Below, one piece after another: positions 1-8,470 of a DNA stretch of 64,000 nucleotides. Numbering within the stretch: the stretch's first letter is position 1; each line of letters starts with the position of its first letter. This stretch comes from Streptomyces coeruleorubidus (GTDB taxonomy: Bacteria > Actinomycetota > Actinomycetes > Streptomycetales > Streptomycetaceae). The DNA is taken from positions 3,038,001 to 3,102,000 of the forward strand of contig NZ_CP023694.1 in assembly GCF_008705135.1 (NCBI RefSeq), in the 5' to 3' direction. The position numbers were made by a program, and so were the translations under genes. The notes beneath the pieces are model-generated. The model searched no databases, was not told where the DNA came from, and saw nothing but the letters and a program-made list of their open reading frames with translations.

Positions 1-449
1 TTCGACGTGTAGACCGTGCCCTGGTCGGTCCAGCTGCCCGGCTGCCCGGTACTGGAGGTCGCGAGGCCGATGGCGGAGGTGTTCGAGCCGAACTTCGAGA
101 CGGAGTAGTACATCAGGTACTTGCCGCCGTGGTACGAGATGTCCGGCGCCCAGGCCTCCGGCACGGAGGAGTAGTTCCGCCACCAGCCGGGCCTGCTGGA
201 GAAGGCGTCACCGCCGTTCCGGAAGGCCGTGCGGTCGCCGGACGTCTTGCTCGCGATGCCCCCGCCGGTGGCGTAGAGCAGGTACTGACCGGACGAAGTG
301 CGGATCATCGACGGGTCGTGGGTGACGATGTCGCCGGTGACCCGGCCGGGGTTGGGGTACGCCGACGCCGCACTCGGCATCAGGGCGAGCAGTACGGCGG
401 TGGGGAGGGCGAGCAGGGCGGTTCTCTTGCGCAGGATGGAGCGGCTCAT
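1..449 (-). CDS. Secreted GH43 arabinan endo-1,5-alpha-L-arabinosidase, 5' part (runs off window)
   Basis: Encodes the N-terminal 149 residues of a secreted glycoside hydrolase family 43 enzyme that would cut alpha-1,5-arabinan outside the cell. The start is an ATG (447-449) with AGGAGG at 455-460. Residues 1-30 form a Sec signal peptide (basic SRSILRKR, hydrophobic core, ASA cleavage). The mature start has the GH43 blade-1 motif THDPSM, whose Asp45 is the expected general base, followed by GQYLLYATGG and by PEAWAPDISY, typical of arabinanases. The C-terminal catalytic residues lie beyond the window edge. Its promoter matches that of the sugar ABC operon at 14347, so it is probably part of an arabinose regulon. 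Family call is firm; exact substrate is inferred. Confidence 0.85.
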   Translation of the reverse strand, partial: MSRSILRKRTALLALPTAVLLALMPSAASAYPNPGRVTGDIVTHDPSMIRTSSGQYLLYATGGGIASKTSGDRTAFRNGGDAFSSRPGWWRNYSSVPEAWAPDISYHGGKYLMYYSVSKFGSNTSAIGLATSSTGQPGSWTDQGTVYTS

Positions 450-488
450 ACGGTCCTCCTTGCGGTGGGGGTGACGGCTGCTCGACAT

Positions 489-545
489 TTCGAACAACGA
501 TCGCAAGTTCGAACGGACCGTAGAATCGAACCTCTTGCGCGTCAA
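489..545 (-). promoter_or_regulatory. Promoter with three TTCGAA-type boxes driving the GH43 gene
   Basis: On the minus strand a TTGACG -35 (540-545) and a TACGGT -10 (517-522) are separated by exactly 17 bp. Boxes TTCGAA at 489-494 and 508-513 and ATCGAA at 525-530 surround and overlap the -10 region. The same -35, spacer length and -10 recur at 14405-14433 upstream of the arabinose ABC operon, which suggests one shared repressor. The regulator is not identifiable from the sequence. Confidence 0.65.
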
Positions 546-617
546 TGGTTCGCGCAGCAACAACTGTGAGCGGCACGGGAGATCCGTTGTGGGTGGGCCC
601 TGGTTATCGTCCAGGTC

Positions 618-1124
618 ATGACCTCCAGGGATCCCCTGCTCGATCTGATCCAGAACACGTCGGACATCCGTGGCCTGCTGCGGGCATCCTTCGGGTTCGA
701 CATCGGGCGGAAGCAGTGCGGTGACGGCTTGAGGCTTGCCTCGGGTGCACCGCTGGAGGCGATCGCAGGGGATTTTGCCGGTGGGGCGTTCTTCCTGTGC
801 GCTGAGGAAGGCGGCCGTCGGCCGGTGGTGTTCGCGAACTCCGAGGGGGAAGGCGGGCTGCTCGCCGACAACCTGGCGGGTGCACTGGAAATCATCATCG
901 GACTGGCATGGCAGGACTGCCTCAGCTTTTCGCGCGGCGGCGATGTGAAGGTCATGCAGATCTCCGCCCGGCATCTCGAAAGGTACCTGGCCAGGGACAA
1001 TCCGAACATCGCCGAGGAGCGTGCTCGCGTGGCCGCGGCCCTGTCGCTGCGCGTCCTGCCTGTCGCCGACTCGTCATCCGCCTGCGTGCGGCGGCATCGA
1101 GGACCGAACCTGTCTATGTGGTGA
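618..1124 (+). pseudogene. Hypothetical protein, probably frameshifted near its C terminus
   Basis: The ATG at 618 opens a 168-residue frame beginning MTSRDPLLDLIQNTSDIRG. I do not recognise the family confidently; it resembles small SMI1/KNR4-like (SUKH-type) cytoplasmic proteins, but that is a guess. Near 1066-1070 the natural-looking sequence moves to another frame: after LSLRVLPVA, the next frame continues LVIRLRAAASRTEPVYVVTT, while the annotated frame turns into Arg/His-rich nonsense and stops at 1124. One missing base there explains it. The second frame never reaches a convincing end before the remnant that starts around 1263, so the 3' end may also have been lost. A sequencing error is possible. 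Confidence 0.5.
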
Positions 1125-1262
1125 CCACCGAGGGCGCCCGCTCCATAGGAACGGACCACCGCATCGAGGCGCCAGAACGTCAGTCCTCGTCCACCAAGCC
1201 GATGTCCTCAGGAAGGGAACGCATCGACCGCTGCCTCACCGGGTCGGTCTCTGACTCGGCAG

Positions 1263-2252
1263 CTGCCTGGATGGCCGCTCACCCCCGGCCCGCACACGCT
1301 CTACGTCCGGGCCTACGACGTGGGCGGCAACCCCGGGCCGATCCACCCCTACCGCTTCTACGTCAAGAGCCCGGGAGTCACCGACAAGCCCGGCGACCTG
1401 AACGGTGACGGCCAGCCCGACATGCTCGCCGTCGACGGTTCCGACAACCTGCGCCTGTACGGCGGCACCGGCAATGGCGCGGTGGCGACGATGGTGCCCC
1501 TCTCCTCCGGCGGTGGCTGGAACGGCGCGCGGCTGACCCACAGGGGCGACTGGGACGAGGACCTGTATGAGGATCTGGTAGCCCTGCGCGGCGGCAAGCT
1601 GTGGTTCTACCCGAACGACGGCCAAGGCGAGTTCACCGACGACACCCGGCAGGAGGTGTCGATCCTCGGCGAGTCCGAGGCGGGCGGAGTCACCAGCACC
1701 GCGGACATCGACCAGATCGTCTCGGTCGGGAACATCACGAACGACTCCGAGGCGGACTACCCCGACTTCGTCGCGGTCATCGGGGACCAACTCTGGTTCC
1801 TGCCGGGGTACTTCGGCCAGACCCTCGAATCGGGCTATCTGATCGGTGCGTCAGGGTGGGGGAAGATGCACCTCGCCTCGCCCGGCGACGTCGACGGCGA
1901 CGGCTTCACCGACCTGATCGCCCGCGACAGCGGCACCGGGCAGGTCTGGCTGTATCACGGCCTCAGCGCCGGTGACGCGGACGCCGACGGGGTCCCGGAC
2001 GGTGGCACCGACCCGGCGTCGCTGGCATCGCCCGCCAACCGCACGGCGTACGCCACCGGCTGGACGCCGGCCACGCGCCCGCTGCTCGCCGGGTCCGGCG
2101 ACTCCAACGGCGATGGTGTTCCGGACCTGTGGACCACCACGTCCAGCACCACGGCGGGACTGGAGTTCGTCCCGGGACGCAAGAGTGGCCTGCACGGTCC
2201 GCCCGTAGTGGTCGGTAAGGGGGGCTGGCAGGCGATCAAGGCGATCTCCTGA
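1263..2252 (+). pseudogene. 5'-truncated remnant of an FG-GAP/VCBS repeat secreted protein
   Basis: From about 1278 the frame reads LTPGPHTLYVRAYDVGGNPG and then a series of calcium-binding FG-GAP/VCBS-type repeats, for example GDLNGDGQPDMLAVD, GDVDGDGFTDLIARDSG and GDSNGDGVPDLWT. It ends at 2252 just before a strong hairpin. The first in-frame start is GTG 1320, which has no ribosome-binding site and lies inside the YVRAYDVGG segment, itself usually found deep within large secreted proteins. There is no signal peptide. This is therefore the C-terminal piece of a longer extracellular beta-propeller protein whose 5' part has been lost, with a degenerate junction to the damaged gene upstream. 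It might instead be a short intact gene, but nothing supports expression. Confidence 0.65.
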
Positions 2253-2270
2253 CGGAGCCGGCCGCCTCCC

Positions 2271-2326
2271 CGTCACCACGCGCCCCCTCCGGTCACCTAG
2301 CCACCGGACGGGGGTGCGTGGTGACG
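2271..2326 (+). terminator. Long hairpin terminator
   Basis: A near-perfect inverted repeat has its left arm at about 2271-2293 and right arm at about 2303-2326, pairing CGTCACCACG with CGTGGTGACG and CTCCGGT with ACCGGAC around a short loop. It lies 18 bp after the stop of the FG-GAP remnant and before the convergent YCII gene. There is no T-run, as is common for Streptomyces terminators. Confidence 0.7.
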
Positions 2327-2379
2327 GCTCGCTGAACCGGGGAGCCGTCAGGCCTCTCCGTAGCCTCCGGCCCCGCTCG

Positions 2380-2931
2380 TCACCGCCGCCCCCCGAACTC
2401 CCACGCATGCACCTCGACCTCGGCATACCGCTCCCGCGTCAGAACACCGCGCGCCGTCTCTCTGTCCGGGGCCCGGACCAGCGCTGCCGTGCCCAGCCAG
2501 GCGGAGCCGTCGTCGGAGAGCAGGGGGCCGTAGGCGATCAGGTCGTTCGAGTCGGGTGGCGTGTCGAGGTCGGCCGCCGCCGGGGCCGGGCCCAGCCCGA
2601 GAACGAGGTAGCGGTTGCCGGTCGTCGGGCCGCCGGGGAAGTCCCACATGGTGCGGCCCAGGACGTTGTGCCAGCGGCGCAGCAGGACGTCCCGGTACGC
2701 ACCCGCCTGGTAGTTGGGCTCGTCGAAGGCGAAGGCACGGGCGGCGGCGGGGTCCGGCAGGTCGAGGATGTGGACGCTGCCGGTGGGGGTTTCACCGTCA
2801 TCGGCGAAGGTCGGGCCACGGGCGATCATTTCGGCCGCGTACTGGTCCATGTAGGACCAGTGCCGCTCCAGTAGCTCGCTGCGCAGTGGCAGTGAGCCGG
2901 GGCGATCGCGGTGGTAGCAGAAGAACTCCAT
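2380..2931 (-). CDS. Tandem YCII-domain protein
   Basis: 183 residues. The first half (MEFFCYHRDRPGSL, then RHWSYMDQYAAEMIARGP, then GSVHILDLPDPAAARAFAF) is a clear YCII-related fold, the small dimeric ferredoxin-like domain of YciI and muconolactone-isomerase-like proteins. The second half (NDLIAYGPLLSDDGSAWLG, ALVRAPDRETARGVLTRERY) repeats the pattern, so the protein looks like two fused YCII domains forming an intramolecular dimer. It is a cytoplasmic protein whose catalytic role is unknown; YCII proteins often appear beside sigma factors or as small dehalogenase-like enzymes. No operon partner is visible, since it is convergent with the remnant at 1263-2252 and divergent from the hydrolase at 3038. 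Confidence 0.7.
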   Translation of the reverse strand: MEFFCYHRDRPGSLPLRSELLERHWSYMDQYAAEMIARGPTFADDGETPTGSVHILDLPDPAAARAFAFDEPNYQAGAYRDVLLRRWHNVLGRTMWDFPGGPTTGNRYLVLGLGPAPAAADLDTPPDSNDLIAYGPLLSDDGSAWLGTAALVRAPDRETARGVLTRERYAEVEVHAWEFGGRR

Positions 2932-3037
2932 GCACGCAGACCCTTCCCCACGGTCGGCAGCAGCTCAAGCCGGTTTCCGGGTTGAGCGTCGGCGTAAAGT
3001 CGGTCCGGCAGCGGCGCCGCTTCGATTCGGGGGGATC

Positions 3038-3770
3038 ATGAAGGCAGTTGACAGGACGCCCATCGTCTTCGTGCACGGGACGCGGTTCAGCGCGGGACAG
3101 TGGAGCCCGCAACTCATCGCGCTGCGGGACGAGTTCCCCGTGGCGGCGGTCGATCTGCCGGGGCACGGGTCCCGTTCCGCCGAGGCCTGGAGTCTGAAGG
3201 CGGCCGTGGAGGTCATCGACGACGCCGTGGAGTCGCTCGGGGGTGGGCCCGCCCTGGTCGTGGGGCACTCGCTCGGGGGGGTACGCCTCGCTGGAGTTCG
3301 CGCGGGTCCGACCGGAGCGGTTGCGCGGGCTGGTGCTCGCGGGGGCCAGTGCCTCGACTCGCGGGGCGTGGGCGGCGCCGTACCGGTGGGTCGCCGGGCT
3401 CGTGCCGCGGCTGCCCGCGGATCGGCTGGCCGAGTGGAACGACTGGTTGCTGCGCAGGACGTATCCGGCCGAGGTGGTCGAGGCCACGATCCGGTCCGGA
3501 TACGCCTTCCACGCCCTGCCCGCCGCCTGGGGCGAGGTGCTGGGGCGTTTCGACGCGGGTGCGATGCGTCATGTGGCGGCTCCGGTGCTCATCCTGAACG
3601 GCGAGAAGGACAGCGTCTTCCGGTCCGGCGAGGCGGAGTTCGCCCGTGCGCATCCGCGGGCCCGCGTCGAGCTGATCCCGAGAGCCAGGCATCTGGCGAA
3701 CTTCGACGATCCGGACGCCTTCAGCGATGCGGTTCGCCGGTTCGCCCGGCAGCTGAGCAGCAGCACATGA
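3038..3770 (+). pseudogene. Alpha/beta hydrolase, frameshifted at a run of seven G
   Basis: The ATG at 3038 begins MKAVDRTPIVFVHGTRFSAG, an alpha/beta hydrolase with the HG oxyanion motif. The nucleophile elbow GHSLGG has Ser78. Immediately after it, at the G run 3275-3281, the reading frame changes. Removing one G joins GHSLGG to YASLEFARVRPERLRGLVL and continues without interruption to the stop at 3770, including the acid region NGEKDSVF and the catalytic His segment RARHLANFDD. The whole protein would be about 243 residues. With the sequence as given only a chimera would be made. Homopolymer miscalling is the simplest explanation, though a real phase-variable or dead gene cannot be excluded. 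Confidence 0.75.
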
Positions 3771-3772
3771 AC

Positions 3773-3821
3773 GGGGCGGCCCGCCCGGCCCGACGACCCG
3801 GTGGGCCGGGTGGGCCGCCCC
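3773..3821. terminator. Bidirectional hairpin terminator
   Basis: A 19-bp GC-rich inverted repeat (arms 3773-3791 and 3803-3821, GGGGCGGCCCG pairing with the mirror CGGGTGGGCCGCCCC) sits between the convergent hydrolase stop (3770) and the DUF4360 gene stop (3831). It is well placed to end transcription from both sides. Confidence 0.75.
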
Positions 3822-3830
3822 TCACTTGCG

Positions 3831-4484
3831 TCAGGACTTCCCGGGGCACTCCTTCCACGCCATGTGGTACACCGTGCTGATGTCCCCGTCCGTCGAGTCC
3901 ATCGTCATGAAGCTGACCTTGTCGGCCGACTGCGTACCGGCGTTGACCCGGATCTCGGTGTTGATGTTGAAGTTGCGCTGGACACCGCAGGGCGCGTAGA
4001 CGAGTTGGGCCCAGTCCGTTTCGTCGGTGGCCTGCCAGTTGTCGTTGTACGGGCCGCTGAAGGGGTGGCTCCGGTGCGCCGTGCTCGGGGAGCCCTGGAA
4101 GTAGTACGAGGCCCGCTGGGTGGCGCTCGCTCCGCGCTGGAGTGAGGCGAAGCCTCGGTAGTCGGCGCTGGCGATGGCGTACGTGAAGCCCTGGGGCACG
4201 TGGACGATCAGGCTGAGCTGGCAGTTCTTGCGGAACGCGGTCGGGTCGGAGCCGCCGCCGGCCTGAGCGAGGTAGTCGCTGTAGGTGACCGTGAACGCCG
4301 TGTTGTCCTCGGAGACGGCGACCGCCGCCGTGCCCTGCGGGCAGCCGGAGCCGTTCACCGTGGCGACCTTGATGACGATCTTGTCCGGGGGCGGGTCGAC
4401 GAACCCGGAGGACGGGGATGGTGCGGGGAGTGCGCTGGTGAGGAGGGCGGCGATCGCGCCGCTCAGAAGCAGGCCACCGGCCAT
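3831..4484 (-). CDS. Secreted DUF4360 family protein
   Basis: Start chosen at ATG 4482-4484 because GGGAGA lies 4 nt upstream; an upstream ATG at 4517 has no ribosome-binding site. The first ~25 residues (MAGGLLLSGAIAALLTSALPAP) form a signal peptide, so the protein is exported. The mature part carries the DUF4360 pattern: VNGSGCPQGTA, then FRKNCQLSLIVHVPQGFTYA, and a closing PCGVQRNFNINTEIRV with paired cysteines that likely form disulfides, ending KECPGKS. The family is widespread in actinobacteria and fungi and has no established function. It stands alone, convergent with the hydrolase across a shared terminator. Confidence 0.8.
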   Translation of the reverse strand: MAGGLLLSGAIAALLTSALPAPSPSSGFVDPPPDKIVIKVATVNGSGCPQGTAAVAVSEDNTAFTVTYSDYLAQAGGGSDPTAFRKNCQLSLIVHVPQGFTYAIASADYRGFASLQRGASATQRASYYFQGSPSTAHRSHPFSGPYNDNWQATDETDWAQLVYAPCGVQRNFNINTEIRVNAGTQSADKVSFMTMDSTDGDISTVYHMAWKECPGKS

Positions 4485-4815
4485 GGTTCTCCCATCCGTA
4501 CGTGGGGGGTGGAGCATGGAGTGGACATGGGCATGTCAAGATGACAGCGCATGCGCGCCCGGCCTGTGACCATTCCATGGAGGAGCTGTGAAGGCCGGGA
4601 GCGGTCGCATCGTACGCAGGGCGCGAGGGGTCGGCCAGGGCGCTCTCCGGCCATTCACAATGGCGGGATCACACCAGGGGAAGGGGCGCGCGGCCCGTCC
4701 ACGCGGGCCCCGTCCGCACCAGCGGTACCGGCGGGCGCATAAGGTGCGTTAGCAGTGCGTCGGACCAGGACACCCCGAGGACGCGATGAGGATCACCCAC
4801 CGGCTCCCCCGTGGA
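4485..4815. other. Intergenic stretch, promoter-like -35 only
   Basis: I see no convincing gene here. At 4534-4546 there is a palindrome TGTCA-AGA-TGACA; read on the minus strand it supplies a perfect TTGACA -35 (4534-4539) for the DUF4360 gene, but no good -10 at 16-18 bp. The rest is GC-rich sequence without an ORF carrying a ribosome-binding site. Confidence 0.4.
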
Positions 4816-4869
4816 CGCGGCCCGTCACGGGTTCTCCCAGGCCGCGGCCCGTCACGGGTTCTCCCAGGC
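4816..4869. repeat. Exact 27-bp tandem duplication over the 3' end of the Rrf2-type gene
   Basis: The 27-bp unit at 4816-4842 is repeated exactly at 4843-4869. The unit includes the last codons and the stop codon of the regulator at 4852-5310, so the second copy lies downstream as non-coding sequence and the protein is unchanged. Confidence 0.9.
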
Positions 4870-5310
4870 CGCCGGTTCCGCCGCCAGCCGCTCCACCGGC
4901 TCGGGCAGCGCGCCGGCCGCGAGGTCGGCGATCGTCACGCCCTCCAGGATCCTGCGCACATTGGCCCGCAGGGCGATCCACAGCGGCAGCAGCGGCTCGG
5001 CGGTACCGGTGTAGGCGAGGCCGGTCGGACGTTCGCCGCGCACCGAGACGATCGGTCCGTCCACGGCCCGGATCACGTCCGCGACCGTGATCTCCGCGGC
5101 CTCCCGGGCCAGCCGGTAGCCGCCGCCACCGCCGCGCCGGCTGTCGACGACACCGCCGCGCCGCAGATCGCCGAGGATCCCTTCCAGAAACTTGTGGGGG
5201 ATGTCCTGCGCGATGGCGACGGCCTCCGCCTTGACCGGCCCCTCGCCCTGCCGGACGGCCAGCTCCACGACCGCTCGTACCGCGTAGTCCGCACGTGCCG
5301 AGATCCTCAT
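4852..5310 (-). CDS. Rrf2 family transcriptional regulator (no Fe-S cysteines)
   Basis: 152 residues from ATG 5308-5310. The start MRISARADYAVRAVVELAV is the hallmark of Rrf2 winged-helix regulators, followed by the recognition region IPHKFLEGILGDLRRGG and wing RRGGGGGYRLAREA. Rrf2 members that sense iron-sulfur status or NO carry three conserved cysteines in the C-terminal half; this protein has none in the chosen frame, so it is probably a non-cluster type. It is divergent from the GH35 gene, with only 92 bp between the two starts, which makes control of its own promoter and of GH35 plausible. The ligand cannot be inferred. Confidence 0.85.
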   Translation of the reverse strand: MRISARADYAVRAVVELAVRQGEGPVKAEAVAIAQDIPHKFLEGILGDLRRGGVVDSRRGGGGGYRLAREAAEITVADVIRAVDGPIVSVRGERPTGLAYTGTAEPLLPLWIALRANVRRILEGVTIADLAAGALPEPVERLAAEPAAWENP

Positions 5311-5389
5311 AGGGCCATTGTCGCGGTCGGCCTGTGGACAATGACGCACCAGCACCACGTAAGCACCACGTACGGCACGGCAGCACAAC

Positions 5390-5395
5390 AGGAGG
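5390..5395 (+). promoter_or_regulatory. AGGAGG ribosome-binding site deciding a TTG start
   Basis: A perfect AGGAGG lies 7 nt before TTG 5403 and too far from any ATG in that frame. It places the GH35 start at TTG, immediately ahead of the twin-arginine signal peptide. Confidence 0.8.
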
Positions 5396-5402
5396 CGCTC
5401 CC

Positions 5403-8381
5403 TTGGAGCTCAGCAGGCGTACCTTCCACGCTATCGCCGGCACGGCCGCGCTCGGCTTCGCGCTGACCGGCAGCGGGTCGCCGACCTCCGCGAACACGGC
5501 ACGGAGCGTACCCACGGGCCCGCCGCCACCGGTGCCGGGCGCGGACGGCCGGCGGCACGAGGTCGGCTTCGACCGGTACTCACTGCTGGTCGACGGCCGC
5601 CGCCTGGTCCTCTGGTCGGGCGAGCTGCACCCCTTCCGGCTGCCGAGCCCGTCCCTGTGGCGGGACGTGCTGGAGAAGATGCGTGCCCACGGCTACAACG
5701 CCGTCAGCGTGTACGTCGCCTGGAACTACCACTCCCCCGCCCCCGGCCGGTACGACTTCACCGGTGTGCGCGACCTGGACCTGTTCCTGCGGATCGCCGC
5801 CGAGACCGGTCTGTACGTGATCCTGCGGCCCGGCCCGTACATCAACGCGGAGGTCGACGCCGGCGGCTTCCCCGGCTGGCTGACCGCGACCGAGGGCACG
5901 GCCCGGACCTCCGACCCGACGTATCTGCGGTACGTCGACGAGTGGCTGTCCGCCGTCAACGCCATCGTCGCGAAGCGCCTGTTCACCCGGGGCACGGGCA
6001 CGGTCCTGCTGTACCAGCTCGAGAACGAGTACGACGCCCACGTCGGCGAACCGACCGGGCGCGCCTACATGTCGTACCTGTACGAGAAGATCCGCGCCGA
6101 CGGCATCGACGTGCCGCTGTTCCACAACGACAAGGGGCGCAACGGGGCCTGGGCCCCGGGGTCGTTCGCCACCGGCGGGGAGAAGGGGCGCTGGCTGTAC
6201 GGGTTCGACGGTTACCCGGAGCCGGACGAGGTGCCGCCCGACTGGGGGCACTTCGGGACCGGCGGGGCGAAGGGCGGGGCCACGGCCAGTCCGCGCACAC
6301 CCGGGTTCGTGCCCGAGTTCGGCGGGGGCTGGTTCGACCCGTGGGGCGGGTACTGGTTCGGCGGGAAGGGGTACGCCGAGTCGCGCCGGACCCGGGACGC
6401 GGCGTACGAGCGGCGCTTCTACCTCACCAACCTCGCCAACGGCATCACGCTGCACAACGTCTACATGACGTACGGCGGCACCTCCTGGGGCTGGCTGCCC
6501 GCGCCGGTCGTCTACACGTCGTACGACTACGGGGCCGCGTTCGACGAGGCCCGCAACGCCACCCCGAAGCTCGCCCCGATGCACCAGATCGGTCAGTTGC
6601 TGCGCCACGTGCCGGACCTCGCCAAGCTGAACCGGGCGAAGGCCGTGCGCGCCACCGATGAGCGGATCAAGGTCTACCACCTGGCCAACCCGGACACCGG
6701 CGCCCACTTCTACGTCCTGCGCAACGACTCCGAGGAGGCCGTCACCTCGACGCTGCCCGACGCCGGGATCGACGTGCCGGTCACGGTCCCGGCGCGGGAC
6801 GCCAAGCTGATCGCCGCCGGGCTGAAGCTCGGGAAGCGGACGCTGGTGCACGCCACCGTGCAGCCCATGCTGAGCCTGACCGCCGGGCGCCAGGAGATCG
6901 CGGTGTTCGCGGGCCGGCGAGGCGACCTGGCGCAGGTCGTACTGGACTGCGCGGACGAGCCGACGCCCATGCGGCTGGACGTGGAGCCCGCGTGGTCCTG
7001 GAACCTCGGCAAGCTCAACGTCACCGCTCCGCTCGGCGCCGGCGGGCTGAGCCGGGTGCGGGTCGAGGGCGACGGCGTGGACACGACGATGCTGCTGCTG
7101 TTCGCGGACGACGCGACGGCCCTGCGGCTGTGGCCGTACGAGACGCCGTCCGGTCCGCTCCTCGTCTACGGCCCGGCCCTGCTGCGGTCGGCCGAGCTGC
7201 GCGGCTCCACCGTCCACCTCACCGGCGACACCACCGCGCAGACCGGCCTGGAGGTGTGGGGGCCGCGCGGGATCACCCATGTCACGTGGAACGGGCGTCC
7301 GGTGCCCACCCGGATCAGCGCCTCCGGCAGTCTGCTCGCGCTGCGGCCGCTCCCCGGCGTGACCCGGCCGGCCCTGCCCGCCCTCGACGGCTGGCGGCGG
7401 CGGACCGAGAACCCGGAGGCCGAGCCCGGCTTCGACGACTCCGGCTGGACGGCGGCCGACAAGAAGACGTCGTTCAGCACGACGCCCGTGCCCGACGGGC
7501 AGCCAGTCCTGTTCGCCGACGACTACGGCTTCCACTACGGCGACGTCTGGTACCGGGGCGAGTGGACCGGCGAGGGCGGCATCGAGTCGGTCTCCCTCGC
7601 CTACAGCACGGGCACCCAGGGGCTGCTGATGGCCTGGCTGGACGGCGAACCGCTGGGCACGCACCGGATGCCGGTGCCGGACAAGGACCGGGCGCGGCAG
7701 GGGACATGGACCGCGAAGGCCGCCTTCGCCCTGCCGGAGGAGCTGCGGAAGAGATTCCGTGAGGACCGTCGCGAGGGCGGCGAGCGGCACGTGCTGTCCG
7801 TGCTCGTCCGGCGGATGCAGCACGACATGGACGGCAAGGCGCTCGACACGCACAAGGCCGCGCGCGGACTGACCGCCGTCACCTTCGAGGGCGCCTCCCC
7901 CGAGGTGACCTGGCGGATCCAGGGCGCCGCCACGTCCGACCCGGTGCGCGGGCCGATGAACAACGGCGGGCTGTACGGGGAGCGCGAGGGCTGGCATCTG
8001 CCCGAGTACGACGACGGGGACTGGAAGGACGCCCGACTGCCGCGTGCCGACCGGCGGCAGGGCGTCACCTGGTACCGGACGGACTTCCGGCTGGACGTCG
8101 ACCCGGGTGTCGACGCCTCCGTCGGGCTCGTCCTCGACGACGACCCGGAGCGGGCCTACCGCGTCCAGATCTTCCTCAACGGCTGGAACATGGGCCAGTA
8201 CATCAACGACGTAGGGCCGCAGCACACGTTCGTACTGCCGAACGGGATCCTGCGCACACGTGGTGCCAACACACTGGCGCTGGCGGTGCTGTCGGACGGG
8301 ACCACACCGGCGGGGCCGGGGGAGGTGCGGCTGACGCTGCTGGGGGCCGCCGCCGGAGGGGTGCCGGTCACACCGGTGTGA
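5403..8381 (+). CDS. Tat-exported GH35 beta-galactosidase, multidomain
   Basis: 992 residues from TTG 5403, preceded by AGGAGG. The N terminus MELSRRTFHAIAGTAALGFA is a twin-arginine signal peptide, so the folded enzyme is exported. The TIM-barrel follows (about 55-400): WSGELHPFRLPSPSLW, LRPGPYINAE, then LYQLENEYDAH with Glu209 as acid/base and FVPEFGGGW with Glu305 as the nucleophile. The C-terminal half holds beta-sandwich domains ending in the galactose-binding-like FLNGWNMGQYIND and RGANTLALAVLSD typical of large GH35 enzymes. It would remove terminal beta-galactosyl residues from plant galactan or xyloglucan side chains, matching the arabinan enzymes nearby. The exact substrate is inferred only. 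Confidence 0.9.
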   Translation: MELSRRTFHAIAGTAALGFALTGSGSPTSANTARSVPTGPPPPVPGADGRRHEVGFDRYSLLVDGRRLVLWSGELHPFRLPSPSLWRDVLEKMRAHGYNAVSVYVAWNYHSPAPGRYDFTGVRDLDLFLRIAAETGLYVILRPGPYINAEVDAGGFPGWLTATEGTARTSDPTYLRYVDEWLSAVNAIVAKRLFTRGTGTVLLYQLENEYDAHVGEPTGRAYMSYLYEKIRADGIDVPLFHNDKGRNGAWAPGSFATGGEKGRWLYGFDGYPEPDEVPPDWGHFGTGGAKGGATASPRTPGFVPEFGGGWFDPWGGYWFGGKGYAESRRTRDAAYERRFYLTNLANGITLHNVYMTYGGTSWGWLPAPVVYTSYDYGAAFDEARNATPKLAPMHQIGQLLRHVPDLAKLNRAKAVRATDERIKVYHLANPDTGAHFYVLRNDSEEAVTSTLPDAGIDVPVTVPARDAKLIAAGLKLGKRTLVHATVQPMLSLTAGRQEIAVFAGRRGDLAQVVLDCADEPTPMRLDVEPAWSWNLGKLNVTAPLGAGGLSRVRVEGDGVDTTMLLLFADDATALRLWPYETPSGPLLVYGPALLRSAELRGSTVHLTGDTTAQTGLEVWGPRGITHVTWNGRPVPTRISASGSLLALRPLPGVTRPALPALDGWRRRTENPEAEPGFDDSGWTAADKKTSFSTTPVPDGQPVLFADDYGFHYGDVWYRGEWTGEGGIESVSLAYSTGTQGLLMAWLDGEPLGTHRMPVPDKDRARQGTWTAKAAFALPEELRKRFREDRREGGERHVLSVLVRRMQHDMDGKALDTHKAARGLTAVTFEGASPEVTWRIQGAATSDPVRGPMNNGGLYGEREGWHLPEYDDGDWKDARLPRADRRQGVTWYRTDFRLDVDPGVDASVGLVLDDDPERAYRVQIFLNGWNMGQYINDVGPQHTFVLPNGILRTRGANTLALAVLSDGTTPAGPGEVRLTLLGAAAGGVPVTPV

Positions 8382-8470
8382 CCGGATCGAGCCGTCCCCG
8401 TGCATTGCCTTCTCCGGCAGGCTGGGCCACCGTTCGGCCTTTCAGGGCTGCCGACAGGGAGGGGAACCTC

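Noticed and set aside
1320..2252. A complete short FG-GAP gene starting at GTG 1320
   Set aside because: No ribosome-binding site or signal peptide, and homologous-looking sequence continues upstream of the GTG; treated as a truncated remnant.
5580..8405. 941-codon minus-strand frame
   Set aside because: It mirrors the GH35 gene, shows no motif and has no ribosome-binding site, while the plus strand has clear catalytic motifs.
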